A program made the position numbers and the translations under genes. Below are positions 36,801 to 49,000 of a stretch of DNA of 64,000 nt, one piece after another. The notes under the pieces are model-generated. The model was not told the origin of the DNA and searched no databases. It saw nothing but the letters and a program-made list of their open reading frames with translations. The stretch spans positions 9,672,001-9,736,000 of the forward strand of contig NC_059542.1 in the NCBI RefSeq assembly GCF_905220415.1, written 5' to 3'. The stretch comes from Colias croceus (taxonomy: Eukaryota > Arthropoda > Insecta > Lepidoptera > Pieridae). Each line of letters opens with the position of its first letter. Positions within the stretch are counted from its first letter, which is position 1.

Positions 36801-39800
36801 TATATCGAACACAACGACCGCCTTGAGACGACGATATTACCACGAGGTTCCACTTGAATTTGATCAGGAAAGTGATGAAAGCTATCCAATCTATAGTTTT
36901 TATTTTACTTCAATACATGCAGTATTTCCAAGCATATTGTAATTGAGATATAAACTAATCGGTAAAATTGTATTAAAATCGGTTCAGTAGTTTAGTCCTA
37001 ACTACTAAGTCCGTAGTACACAAACGGCATGGAACTTAAAAATATTTTGATTGGAATAAAATAAAACGTAATGTGTAGAATTTCATGAAGAATCCTGGTA
37101 TCAGGAATTAAAAGCTGCAAATTCCCTGACACTGATCGTGTAAGTATTATTATCTGTTCATTTGACAAAGTATACAGAGTTATATTTTCTTGATTTCAAA
37201 TACTGTTACGTCCTATTGTTAAAGTAAGCCTTGGAGTGTCTTGCCTTCCATTGCCACAAGGATCGTTGTTCCATTTGAATTCTCTTTTATTGATACTCAA
37301 ATGCTTACGAATCGGAAAAAGGTAATCCTATCAAATAGTTACTTAGATATTTTTATCTTCAAATGAAAATTAAAATATCAAGGTGGAAGTTTATTAAGGG
37401 TTACCTAACAAATAAGTAATTATTGATTATGTAGTTTTAGACAGCAATGTGATATCTTCAAATAAAAAAATTGCATTCTTCTTCTGGGTAATAGAAGCAG
37501 TTTTGACACCAAAAATACAATAATTGTTATCGCTAGTCATTAACAAAATGAGAGGATAGATTTATATTTTCAAGCGTACTGCAAATGATGCATTTAATTC
37601 GTTTTATTAAATCTGTAATGTTCCAAGGCTATTTAAAGTCATGAATGCAAAAAAATAATCGTCTTCAGACAGCGATCTACATCTATAACGTTCTGCCTAC
37701 GAATGTACTACATAATATAGTACATAAGAATAAAAAACTCGCACACCGAGGGCTCCGAACAAACCAATTTTTTATTATGTTGTAACTCTAAAATTTTATG
37801 ATTTTCGAAATTATTCCTCAATCTGCGCTATAAGAGCTTATTTTACCCCAATTAAAAAACTCTACGTACACGGGAAGTACCCTGTAGGTGTCGATTCCCT
37901 TGCTAATGTCGAAATTTGCGAAAATTTGCAGCATAAACGGCTGTATCTTTTGATTGCGTTGGTTTATAAGTTTGATTTTTTCGCAGCTTCAATCGACTCA
38001 AGTAATCAATATAAATTTCAGTTAAATGTCACATTACGCGCTCCTTATAAAATGGGTCTTGACAGACAGACAGACAGATGGGCAGATGGGATGGACAGAC
38101 GTAATCTTATTAGGGTTCTGGACCCTTAAAAACCAAACCCTTTGGGATGCAGCCGTTAATACTGCAATTTTTTGCAAATTTTGACATTTGCAAGGCAATC
38201 AAAACCGACAGGGTACTTCCCAAGTACATAAAATCTTTAAATTTGGTAAAAAGCAATGTTTTATAAAAACAGATATAAGAATAATTGCAAAGAACATGAT
38301 TTTTAATTGCCATTTACAAATAAAAAAGTACTTAATAATTTCAACTTTCAACTAATATGAACGCCTACGTGTATTAACTTGATATTCACATTTAAAACTC
38401 AGATTTACAATTTAAAAGATTCCTACAGCATAATAAAAAAAATAAGTTTGTACGAAGCCCTCGGTGCGCGAGTCCGACTCGCACTTGGCCGGCTTTTTAT
38501 TTTTTCTGAAACTTAAGGTTCCCTAACAAATAATAATATGTTGTATTTGTATGAAGGTAAGAATATGTTGTACAATTAAAGTGTTAAATTTCTTTTTGAG
38601 TTTGTCCTACACAAATTACATAGTATCACTTTGTCCTATATATAGGTCACAGTGAAAACCATTGTTCCCCATGTAGGTTTTATTACTATTTTTCCAGCAT
38701 ATATACACTTTTAACCATAATATACTAAAACTAAAAGAATTAAGAAAGAAATTATGTCTCTGGAATTTTTTCGTAAGCAGGTTACGGACTAAAATTTTTG
38801 TAGTTGATTATGTATATCGTTTTTAACCTGAGGGCAATTATAAATACCACAAAAACGATACCTTTCAATATAAACAAAACATATTATCATGTACATTTTA
38901 TTTTGTATGAAAATGAAAAATTTAATTGAAGACGAAATTTAAAAAATAGTGATGTTGAATTTGTGAACATCCTGTATGCGGATTTTACGGGGAAATTATT
39001 GTCGGTTTTGATTTGAAAACGAAATATCTCTAAAATGGAACACAGTATCAAATTTTGAATTATATCATTAAAATCTTCATAAAATTTCTCGTAAAATGAT
39101 GTAAAGAACAAATACAATATGTAAAAAAAAATATGATTTACCAGGGGTCAAAAACTAAGCAACGTACAGTTAAGTGATAGATACATATTTGAAACCATTA
39201 TTTATGGTATAATTGTTGGTAATTTTCATTATTTCGGCACATAAACATTAGGTTATATAGTCAATAATAATAAAAAGACCAATAAATAATTACCGTTTTT
39301 CAACTTTCCGCAAAATTTTACATTTTGTAAAACTTTAAAAGTTAAAAGTTACTCGACTAAAGTATGACATAATTACTGTTATATTTCGAATATTTTATCG
39401 GTCAAATTATTATTGGATGGACTTTAAATATTCAGTAATTCATAAGCTATCAACTAAATAGTCGTTTATGCAGATTTGAACTATATTTGCGTTACAATGA
39501 GCCAATTTCCAACCGGCGGTGATTTGGCACAGATCTGTGCCCCGACAGACTACGGGTACAAAATTTTTGGCACAGATCTGTGTTCCGACAGACGAGGGTT
39601 TAATTAAACCAACATTTTAAAAAATGCATGCATGCATACAATGCATCTAATCTTTACTACAGTTCATAATTTATTTCTAAAGGTGTAAATACTTTCATGA
39701 TGATAATTTTTCAATATATTTTTACTGCTATAATGTTTTGCCTGCTCATTCCTACTCCCGCACTTACTTGAAACAAATCAACGAGTGCCGCTCTAACATG

Positions 39801-41511
39801 CAACAACGCTGGCGGGTGGTTCGCCAGGTGAGCGAGCACAGCTCTTGCTGCTTCTGCGCCTAGCGCTAGTGCTCTAGGTGCTACGAGACCAGGTTCGGCG
39901 CGACCCACCCACCCCACTGCCCAGGAACACGCGCGGCAACCTGTGAAAGTGTAATGTTAGTTTTCTAGCAACTTGTCAGGTTGTTGGGGTGTTATATACT
40001 TAGTATTTTATAGTATGTACTTTTGTTGTGGGATGTGTCATGCTTGTATGGTAGAATATATAAAAAATATTGATACATAAATCTTATACTCCTGATGTCA
40101 ATGTTCCCAATGCAATAAGCATTTTTTCCCCAAGGCTTTTAAAGTTTTCTCTTATTCAACTAGCTAGAATTGATATCAGTAATAACTCAGGCTCCGGAAT
40201 CACAGACACAATAGAAAATCTATTGTGTCGTGGACCGATCGGGCCGCTTGGTGCTCAATGGGTTAAACAGAATTCTTACCTAACATCATATCAATGCATT
40301 TGGCTCTCTCCTCTGAGTTGAGAAGCATTAAATTCTGTGTTGTTATATCAAGTAATATCCTTACTGGCTCTGTGTTTTGTAGAGTTGAGTCTGAAAGAGG
40401 ACATCAAAAGTATAACACTACACCATAATATACAGAAAAATATAATACAAAAGCATAACCACATCAGGAAAAACTTACAAAATTTAAAATGAAGACTGTA
40501 GACATAGATAAATATTTCTATTTTGTATATTGGAATTCTACTGGAATAATAATGGAATTATAACTGATATATAACTTACTTGGTAAATTAGCTTTGTCTG
40601 TAGCAATATCCATAATCAATGTAATGCACCATGGAGCTACAAAAGGGGCCCAAGATTCACCAAGACTACATAGTTCTGGGCCAATCATACTAACAGCTTC
40701 TAAGGATCCATTGGTGTTGGAATCAACCTGAAACAAATAAATTAAATAGCTTCAGATTCTCCAAATTAGTATTATGAGTTTAAAAACAAAACTTAGTATA
40801 ATAATGTGCCTCAAGATACTAAATAATTCCCAATTGCATATTCAAAACATCTAACACTTAATGCTTGTACATTTGAATAAGCATTTAGTATTCATCATCA
40901 TCATCAGCCCATATACGTTCCCACTGCTGGGACACAGGCCTCCTATGAGGGTACAGGCCATAATCCACCACGCTGGCCAAGTGCGGGTTGGCGGATGACA
41001 CATGTCGTCAAACTTTTTAATTCTTCGACATGTCGGTTTCCTCACGATGTTTTCCTTCACCGTTCGAGCAGTGGTGATGTTACAACATGCGCAGATAAAT
41101 TGAAAAATCAATTTATTTCCTGCGCGCTCGCCTGGTCTCGAACCACGGACTTATCGATTCAAAGTCCGAGGTCTCACCACTGAGCAGTATTCAGTGTAAA
41201 ACTAGCTAATTTCAAGTGAAGGTAAATAAGTAATGATTTCATCTATGATGGTATGATACTTAGGTTCAAATTAAAGTGTATGGCAAAATACTTACTTCAA
41301 AATCAACTTGGTTCACTGAAATATTAACAGCATCATGAAAAACCATCGCAAAATATTCTAAAACGGCATCTCTTGCTGCTGGGAAGGATTTCAGCAAAGA
41401 TATGCCAGTTTTTGTCAGTTCTGGAGCATTTTGAAAGTTTTTTCTTGAAACTCCATATATGAAGTTATTTAAATCACTGGACAGTGAAGTAGATTTTGCT
41501 GGGTTATTCAT
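27807..41511 (-). CDS. INTS5: Integrator complex subunit 5
   Basis: INTS5 is a helical-repeat scaffold of the nuclear Integrator, which attenuates RNA polymerase II and processes snRNA 3' ends. Seventeen exons (- strand): 41511-41296, 40727-40580, 40390-40280, 39940-39768, 34791-34671, 34319-34143, 33792-33634, 33334-33016, 32706-32529, 32162-32048, 31604-31381, 30773-30615, 30183-30067, 29584-29416, 29031-28892, 28772-28688 and 27946-27807. All phases close, giving 916 residues (human about 1019). Identity comes from the order of matches to the family: SLLKSFPAARDAVLEYFAMV, ESWAPFVAPWCITLIMD, VLAHLANHPPALLHVRAALV and VIPYLLNLASKSDIVLKALI. No enzyme motif is expected or seen. Exons 4 and 14 are GC-rich and Ala/Arg-rich, unlike the AT-rich remainder. 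Intron 4 is 5 kb and holds nested transposons; several introns have inverted repeats beside splice sites. Divergent from the BTB-ZF gene. Confidence 0.92.
28068..28238. repeat. 171-bp MITE in INTS5 intron 16
   Basis: The ends are GCTGATTTACACAGGGTCAG and its complement (ending at 28238). The interior repeats TTTACACAGGG and a TCAGT/ACTGA phrase. It is non-coding. Confidence 0.75.
28301..28666. repeat. near-perfect 366-bp palindrome in INTS5 intron 16
   Basis: Arms of about 180 bp meet at CCAAAAGTGGCCACTTTTGG near 28484 with almost no loop. Outer ends are AGGCGACTACACCACCGAAA and its near-complement. It ends 21 nt before the exon 16 donor. In the INTS5 pre-mRNA it would form a long hairpin. 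Confidence 0.85.
29692..30030. repeat. RTE-like retrotransposon tail in INTS5 intron 13
   Basis: It starts ACTAGCTTCCGCCCGTGACT, continues CCGTCCGCGCGGATG, and contains AAGTTTCATTGAAATCG, TTTTCACGTGATG and a CAGACAGACAGACAGAC run. A closely related inverted copy is at 35842-36035. Confidence 0.65.
30803..30920 (+). repeat. interspersed repeat family B, copy 2
   Basis: Contains GAGAGTAAAATTTCAAGGTC, ACGTCATGGCAATACCGTCA and AAATTTCACTTCAGACACG. It starts 29 nt from the INTS5 exon 12 acceptor. Confidence 0.65.
30926..31005 (-). repeat. interspersed repeat family A, 80-bp copy
   Basis: TTAACTCATTGAGCCCCAAG, CGGCCCGATCGGTCC, then CAATAGATTTTCTATTGTGT and GATTCCGGGGCC. The centre is palindromic. 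It lies in INTS5 intron 11. Confidence 0.75.
32291..32425 (+). repeat. interspersed repeat family B, copy 3
   Basis: GCGTTGAGAATAAAATATCA, CGCGTCATGGCAATGCTGTC, then AGAAGTTTCACTTCTGACAC. It lies in INTS5 intron 9. Confidence 0.65.
35842..36035. repeat. RTE-like retrotransposon tail, inverted relative to 29692
   Basis: Begins TGTCTGTCTGTCTGTATGTG, contains CATCACGTGAAAAC and TTTATCCCGG, and ends GGAGTCGCGGGCGGAAGCTA. It lies in INTS5 intron 4. Confidence 0.65.
37735..38500. mobile_element. second copy of the GCGAGTCGGACTCGC-family element
   Basis: Left end ACTCGCACACCGAGGGCTCC, right end GCGCGAGTCCGACTCGCACT. Inside are TGACAGACAGACAGACAG, ATTAGGGTTCTGGACCC and the GGTACTTCCC and ATTTGCAAGGCAATCAAAAC units shared with 25596-27200. 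Confidence 0.6.
40192..40266 (+). repeat. interspersed repeat family A, copy in INTS5 intron 3
   Basis: TAACTCAGGCTCCGGAATCA, CAATAGAAAATCTATTGTGT and GGACCGATCGGGCCGCTTGG, ending GGGTTAA. It stops 13 nt before the exon 3 coding boundary, touching the donor region. Confidence 0.75.
40895..41187 (-). mobile_element. tRNA-derived SINE (same family as 7295)
   Basis: Reverse-complement copy with (CATCAT)n at its left end, TTCCCACTGCTGGGACACAG, and the tRNA-like head (GGTCTCGAACC, CTCACCACTGAGC) at its right end. It is highly similar to 7295-7614 and lies in INTS5 intron 1. Confidence 0.8.
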
Positions 41512-44500
41512 TTTTGTTGATTAATCAGTTATAAATAAATAAAACCTCACGCCGACAACAAAAATTAAAAATTAAAATGTCAATGTCAAATTTGTAGATG
41601 TAGCTTGTCAACATACTGTCAAAAAAAACGTTCTGAATTAACAAAAATGTTTCTAAATAAATATTATCATTGTAGATATGAAAGTCTATAAAGAAATTAT
41701 TATAATATTGTTTGAAAATATTTTATTATAGTATATCTTTTTAATTTTACAGGTTTTGTTTAATTTCTAAATTCGTCTCACCTACCTTCAACATATTTTG
41801 AATGTAAGGCGGGAAATTAGATTTTTAATTATTAAAACAAGCTTTTCGTATGTAAGTTCGTATGCATATTGAAATCAAATAAGTATTATATTTATAATTA
41901 ATTGTTTTATACCAGAACAGTGAAAGGGCAATAGTATTTTCGTTAGTGGAATGATAGCAAAAGCCAAAAATACCACCCTCTCCACTTCACCTCACAATCC
42001 GCCTCGACGACAATAGGTGAAACCTGAAAGGTTACTGATTGCCACACAAGAACTATGAAAGTTTTGCAATCCACTCTAGACATTATAATTGACCGTTTGT
42101 GATGGAAAAGCACCTAGGTACCTACTCTTATGTTGTAGGAACTTGAGCTTTAGCAATAAGTTGGATATTTTTATATTTCGCTTATTGATTTTAACAGGAA
42201 AATGATCTGTGAAAGGGTATAAATGATTTTCTTTTAATGATCAAAACGCTTTTAGGCTCTTTATGCTTTAGCATTCTTATCGTGTTTTACTTTATGAGTC
42301 GTCACGGTAAAGTTGAATTAAGTGTAGAAACGAAGGACCCTGGTTTACATTCTTGGCCTTATCTAAGACGAAAGTGACATTACTATCTGGCTAAAAACAA
42401 AAAGAGATATGTGTCTGCCCTAAACGCTATACCATGGGAACTGTTTTTAGGGTTCCTTTTTTCATTAAAAAACCTAACTTATGTAAGTTCCTATTTTACG
42501 GAACCCTCGTGCCGTAAAGAGAAATACTCGAACATGCCTCTAATCTGTAGGCCCTGTAGTTACACACCATTATTAAAACAATCGCTGTGACTCGCTCGGC
42601 TGTTTCGAGAAGATTTGGGATAAATTAAAATTCTCTTGATGCTACCTATAGAATATAAAGTACCTACTTAAGTTAAAATCCAATTTAACACATTAGTAAT
42701 CTAATGTCTAATTACAGAAAAACCAAAAATATGTTTAATCCATGTCAAATTAATATGAATACCTATGTAGTTATAAATTAACTTGATTCTCACATACTTT
42801 TTCGGTACCTTCGCGAGACGACAATATCGTCATTGCAAAAAAATTATTATGCTTAGTATTTCTAGTAATGTAAAACGTTGTTCTTTGTACAATGCAAAAA
42901 CATATCGAATATTTAATTTAAACCAGTAAATAGGTACATACAAAAATAAATTTCGTACTTATAGTAGAACTGCAGCAAGTGATAACTTACAGCAATAATT
43001 ATTCGCCAAATTTAAACACGATTGCATAATATGAGGATTTATGAAGATATCTATTAATAGTAATTCCACCCTATGGCCTGGGGGTGACGTTGATCGCGTG
43101 CGCAGAATTTATTGATTTCCCGCCCCCGCTCCCTGCACCCACGCATACCCCTGTAGTGCCTGGCTTGCACTAACGCATACACCAATATAATAGCACAGTA
43201 ATAGAATGAAAATATTAGCACGATATACTAATTACGGATAATACACGACGAAAGCTCTATGAGTTTATTTTGATAAATTGCACATTGTAAAATAAGAAAT
43301 TATAAAATGACCTTTTCAACTCTATCGATAAAAAGTAACCAGCTATTCATAGAATTTTCATAAATTATGTTATGTCGAGTATTAATCAGTAGGTACGTGT
43401 GCGGTGTGCCTACATTTTAATTTAAATTAAGTACTTGAGTTCTCTTATGTTTAAATTAATCAGAAAAATAAGTATAAGTAATTCTTATATAAATTTAAAA
43501 AATTTTTCTTTTCTTCATCATATCTCTCTGTTACGAAACCCAAACCTCCTATCCTGTATAATTTTTCACGTTATTTTCACAAAGTTACAAGTAGGTACTT
43601 GGTTAAAATGAATTTTAGAATATTATGCCGATGAGTAAATCAAGCGCCCTTGGAGCTTTCACTAAGCTTGCAGTTGTATGCCGACAAAACCCTTCGATAT
43701 GTTTATTTATCATTATTTTTATACATATAAATATGTTTAATCTTCCTATTTGGAAATTGCTAAAGACGTATACCTTCTTCCGATACTCACTCTTTACGAT
43801 TTACGTTTATTACCTAGGTACTTACCTAAAGCCTTTAAAGCACACTTTATTCTTGTTCTTATTTTCTACGTAATTTAAACGAATTCTCGGATAATTAAAA
43901 ATAAGATACACGAAAATTATATTCACGCGCATTCTTGCACCAAAAAGACATCCTACAGCATGCTCAATAGTTCATTCACATATCGATACATTTTAAGAGT
44001 AAATCACAATCCTTATTTCTTACGACTCTAATTTTGATGAAGAGTGAAAATAATTACCTACCTACACGTATTTATCTTATTACCGGTATACATTGGAAAT
44101 AACATCAGACTAAGGTCAGACTTGAGAGCTTTTTGAAATTTAGATATCCTATAACTAATCATAGACCGTCAGTGCCTTAATGAAAACAACATTTACTTTA
44201 TTGATAACTTCAAAATAAAAATGTATCGCTATAAACAAAGCGTTGCATTCGAAAATGTAGCTAGGTATTAGCTTTCAGTGCGTACGCGTCTTTACCGCCT
44301 CTTGAAGTAAGCTTTCAGGGTTTAAAAGCTATCTAAGATGTATAGTAGGTGTTTACTATTTACTAAAAGCCTTTTGTGCAGAAAGAACCTATTATGTCTC
44401 TCGCAGTTTCTGGAGGTATTTTAGAAATAATTTTGTTTAAGCATTGCATTACAGGTGGTGCAGTACCCTTCGGAAAAATAAATAAATATTATAATTATAT

Positions 44501-45029
44501 GTACTTGCTCTCGCGAGTCTGTTTGATGATTAATGAAAAATGAATTAGAATTTTTGATATAGAAAAATTTGTAAAAGATAAAAAAATATATTAGGAATAT
44601 ATTTCTTTATTGTATTACTTATTGTAAATTGTAATTACCTAACTAGTTGGCTATGTAAAAGTTAAGCATAACAGCAACTGCTTCTTATTGTTTAGATGTT
44701 TATCTTATTTTGTTCAGTTGGATAACGGTAAAAAATAAATAGATAATGTATAATTTAAATTTACAAAATTAGCTGGTCAAATAATGTAAAACACGAGCGC
44801 TATATATTTTTCTTCAGGTTCAATGACCTTGACGCGTTGCGTCAATTTGAAAATCAATAAAATCTATCATAGGTAGGTAGGTAAAATGCATTGTGCATAA
44901 ATGAATGCAAAAGCGAAATTCCAGGAAGTGGATGTTATTCCCATTTGTTGAAATGTAGACTTTATGTCCAGAATTTTATGAATCCTCGATGATTCTATCA
45001 GTGACCCTATTTTCCGAGCTTTTGGTAAG
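41512..45029. other. intergenic region between divergent INTS5 and BTB-ZF genes
   Basis: No exon was recognised. INTS5's promoter should lie in the first few hundred bases. A fragment near 42470-42525 (AGGGTTCC, ACGGAACCCTCGTGCCG) belongs to a common insect repeat. The ORF at 43625-43873 has no recognisable domain. Confidence 0.45.
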
Positions 45030-45437
45030 AGAGTTTGCGCGTGAACAGGGTGGCTTCGGGTAGCGGCGCGGCGGAAAGGTGGGCGCCGTCGCCGCTCCAA
45101 ACCTATGCGCGGCGCTCCCCTAGTCTCTGCCGCATACGCGCACGCGCGCGCAACCGACGCTACGCGTAGCCCCTGCCGAGCGTGCCCGAATCGCGACGTC
45201 AACCGTGGATCGATGAGATAAACGCGCAACCCCGCTTTGCGTTAAATCAATACCATATCCATCGATTTTCACAGCCGCAGCCGCCGCACACCGAACTTGA
45301 GGGTCGCAAGCGGTGGTTGCGCGTGTTTTATCATTTAAAATGTGTGAAGCTGAAAATTGTGCTATTATTATGTTCATCTAGATCGCTGGTATTGCTATCG
45401 AAATGTTCGTAATATTCTAGATTCGAAGTGTTTTGAG
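45030..45437 (+). promoter_or_regulatory. GC-rich CpG-dense region, probable BTB-ZF promoter and non-coding first exon
   Basis: A sudden GC- and CpG-rich island (for example GGTAGCGGCGCGGCGGAAAG and CGCACGCGCGCGCAACCGAC) stands out from the AT-rich flanks. It runs into a possible untranslated exon ending TTTTGAG|GTAATT at 45437. The first BTB-ZF coding exon is 0.6 kb further on. ORFs here on both strands are low-complexity shadows. Confidence 0.45.
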
Positions 45438-46030
45438 GTAATTTATTTAATATTACATATGTTCATTGAATTAAACACATACGTATACCGTACATATAAA
45501 GCATATAAGATCAGTAATGCTTTTTATTGACATGTTATAATTTCCAAGTTATCGTTTAAATTTCACGAATATTGTTTGTGTTTAAATTCGTGCACTTTTC
45601 TTTAAAAATAATCGGGTTTTATTGTTGATGTTTGCGACTTTGCGTTTAGAAACGTTACATAGATAAACCAATAATTATTATATGTTACAACTTATTCAGT
45701 AATTATTAATTTATTAAAACGTACATACATTTAAATTATTTATAAAAACATATATTGTAATTCATGCATTATATGAAATGAATTTAAATATTTTGAAAGT
45801 TAACGCTTTTGTTAGCAGATGTAGGCAGAAGTAGAAGTTTGCCGAATTGATAAACGAAATGAGATTTTTTTTGTTTGTTATTGCCTATTGGCGGGCTTTT
45901 CGATGTTTGCAATGAGAATTGTAATTACCTATTGTATTATTTTCTAATTTATTGAATGGTGTTCGTATGCAATTGGAGTGGAGAAAGATAATGTTTTTTG
46001 CTATAGATGGTGTGAATCTGAAGCGGCAAA

Positions 46031-49000
46031 ATGACGTCAACTGATACGTATCAGTTAAAATGGCATTCGCACAGTTCACATTTGAACGGTTCTGTGGCGG
46101 CGTTGCTTCGCTCGGAGAGATTTACGGATGTTGTTTTGTGCACGATGGACGGATCGCAAATACCGGCGCACAAGTTCATCCTAAGTTCTTGCAGCGTGTA
46201 CTTCAGCACGTTGTTCGAAGGTCAGCGGTCGGTAACGAGAATGGGTGGCATGCTGTATGTCGTGCTGCCTTCGGAAATATCTACGAAGGCACTGAAAATT
46301 CTTGTGGAGTATATGTATAAGGGTAAGTTCATCCGCACCTTCATAGGTAATGATATAACAAATTATTTTTTCTTCTACTTTATGGTCTTTAAAAATTATC
46401 TTACATTAATATTTTTACATTATATTTAATAGTTACCAAACTGTTGTAGTCTTTCTTATAATATGTTTACTAGCGAATTATATATTATGTTCAAGGTAAA
46501 TTATTTATTACCTTTCAATTGTTATACCTATCCATTTATTTCAGGTGAAACAACAGTATCCAATGAGGTTTTAGATATTGTACTAAAAGCTGGGGAGGTT
46601 TTAAAGATCAGGGGACTCTGGCGACAGACAGATGAAGTTGGAGGAGATTCCACTCCAGCGGAGAAGACCACTACAACTGCAAATACTGCAAATAAACCAC
46701 CTGAAAAAACTAAAGAAGTTCCAAAAATAACTTTGAAAAAGGATGACAAGTTACTCAAAGCTTTTAACCCTGTTCAAGGGCAGGGGAATAGGTAAGATTA
46801 ATTAGTAAATAATTAATAACTAATAGCTTTTATTTAGTAACTGATTATTACAATTTTAATATTTATAGAACAGATGATTAATTTGATTTTTTTTTTACTC
46901 TAATACAAGTTTATTATCTTATACATACAGACATATTACAATATTATGCTAACCAAATTTTTTTTTCAATGTTTAATATAAATTAATTAATGTTGCAAGG
47001 TTTTTAGTACTTTTTTTTTTTTGTATAGAGGAAACACTACAAATCTACATTTAATAACTCAGGCCCCAGAATCCTGAATCAACAATAGAAAATCTATTGT
47101 GTCGTGGACCGATCGGGCCGCTTGGGGCTCAATGGGTTAATAAAAATTATTTTTTATAATTTTTTCCAGACCAATGTTTATTGGCCCACCAAAGCTAGTA
47201 TTCATCAAGACCAGTGACGGCACCACGCAAGCCGCCATACGTCCAGGTGTACCCAAGGGTCAAACGATACTGGTTGCCCCTGCACCGTCCGCAGAGACCA
47301 CTTCCACAATCACCATGCCAACGTCCACAGTTACCGTGGCAACGGAGGAGAACAGTGAAGACAGTATACCGACTAGAGTGTTGAGACGGAACGCCAATGA
47401 AAGAAAGTATGGGAAGAAACAGAAGACTGACACTGAAGAGGGGAAGGATGATGATGCGGCTTCCACCAGTTCAAGTAAGTAGTTGCAGATACATTAAATC
47501 TTTTGGCCATAATAAAACATAATAAGATCTTGACTTGAACAAATAGATGGGATAAATCTATTTGTAGAACTCAAGATAATTATTTTTTTATATTTTAGTA
47601 ATGAAATCATCAAAGCAATGAAATAATAATTAAAGCTAAAAATCTCTGGATAATTGGAATTAAGCAATTTTAGAACATTGATATTAATAATTTATTTCAA
47701 TTATTTGTAGAAAGATACAATAAATTGTATTGTTATTTCTAATAAAAATAAAATTTTTCGCAATAACTGTACTGTATGTGTTTTGACCGCCTCCTTGGTA
47801 CAGTGGTTGACGCGTGAGCGTAGAACCGCGGGGTCCTGGGTTCGATTCCCGGTGGAGACGAAGAAAAAAAAAATGTCTCGGTCTGGTAGGACACAGAAGG
47901 CTGATCACCTTCTTGTCCCTAAAGAAAATCGATCAGTGAAACAGATGTATGCATAATGCATCTGCCCCTTACCCCACTACGGGGACACGGGACATCACTT
48001 ATTATATATATATATATAGTTTATAAAACATTGTTTTCTCAATTCTTTCTCATATAAAACTTGCTATAAAATATTCAATATCCATATAGTCTCTATTATT
48101 CTAACATCTATTTTATCTTACAAACACAAAATACAATTTCTAAAAAAAATACAAACTTTACAGAGAAATCAACCCATAGCAGTACTGTCGAAGTCCAAGT
48201 TAAAGAAGAACCAGACTGGGACGCAAGCAGTATTGAAGAGGAAGAACGGTCGATAGCCGAGATGTTTCAAGCAGAAATGAGTGTTAAGTCCGAGCCGTGT
48301 GATGAGGTGGACGTCGAGGAGGAGGGGCTGGTTAGTTATTGCTTTTAATTTTACTTTTTATTGTTATATTGTTTGGCGATGTCACAAAAATATCTTAAGA
48401 AATAAAAAAGATTTTTGGTGTCAACGCCAAACACATACATTCAACGCCAAAAACAAAACAAAAAAGTTTCACGTCTGACACGTTGCAAATTGTGACAAAC
48501 GCCAAACAAGCTGCAACGTGTCAGAAGTGAAACTTCTTTGGCAAGATTCAAAGATACGCCCTACTCCATGACGTGACTGTATTGCCATGTCGCGACCTTG
48601 AGAGTTTACTCTTTCTCAAGGTCGCCTACAAGTTTCACTTCAAAACTTGTTTTGTTTTGTCTAGTTATGTTTCGAAATAAATTAAAAAATGAAATATAGA
48701 AAGATATCTCGTCTAATTATTCCTGAAAAAAATAATTCTGTTTCCAATCACTATTTATTTTTATTGTAAACAAAAAATATCTCTTTTCCATTTGATATTT
48801 TTAGTTTTATGGCATTCAAATGCTTTATAAATATAAATTCGTGTCGCGCCTCGTGATCGAACTAATTTTTTCTATCCATACTAATATTATAAATGCGAAA
48901 GTAACTCTGTCTGTCTGTTACTCAATCACGCCTAAACTACCGAACCAATTTGCATGAAATTTGGTATGGAGATATTTTGATACCCGAGAAAGGACATAGG

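Larger units (their letters stand above)
34943..39599. mobile_element. possible piggyBac-like non-autonomous element in INTS5 intron 4
   Basis: TTAA (34939-34942) followed by CCCCTCAGCTGTCG is mirrored by CGACAGACGAGGGT followed by TTAA (39600-39603). Both ends contain further GCTGTCTGTCGGG/CCCGACAGAC phrases, and the right end has two copies of the palindrome GGCACAGATCTGTG. The TTAA target and CCC start fit the piggyBac superfamily. No transposase is present; the interior holds later insertions (35842-36035, 37735-38500). The terminal match is short and imperfect. Confidence 0.4.

Noticed and set aside
43625..43873. 82-residue + strand ORF
   Set aside because: AT-rich, no domain, no splice partners; hydrophobic stretches arise readily from T-rich sequence.
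44867..45412. Arg/Ala-rich ORFs on both strands
   Set aside because: They fall in the CpG-rich presumed promoter; no domain and no splice context.
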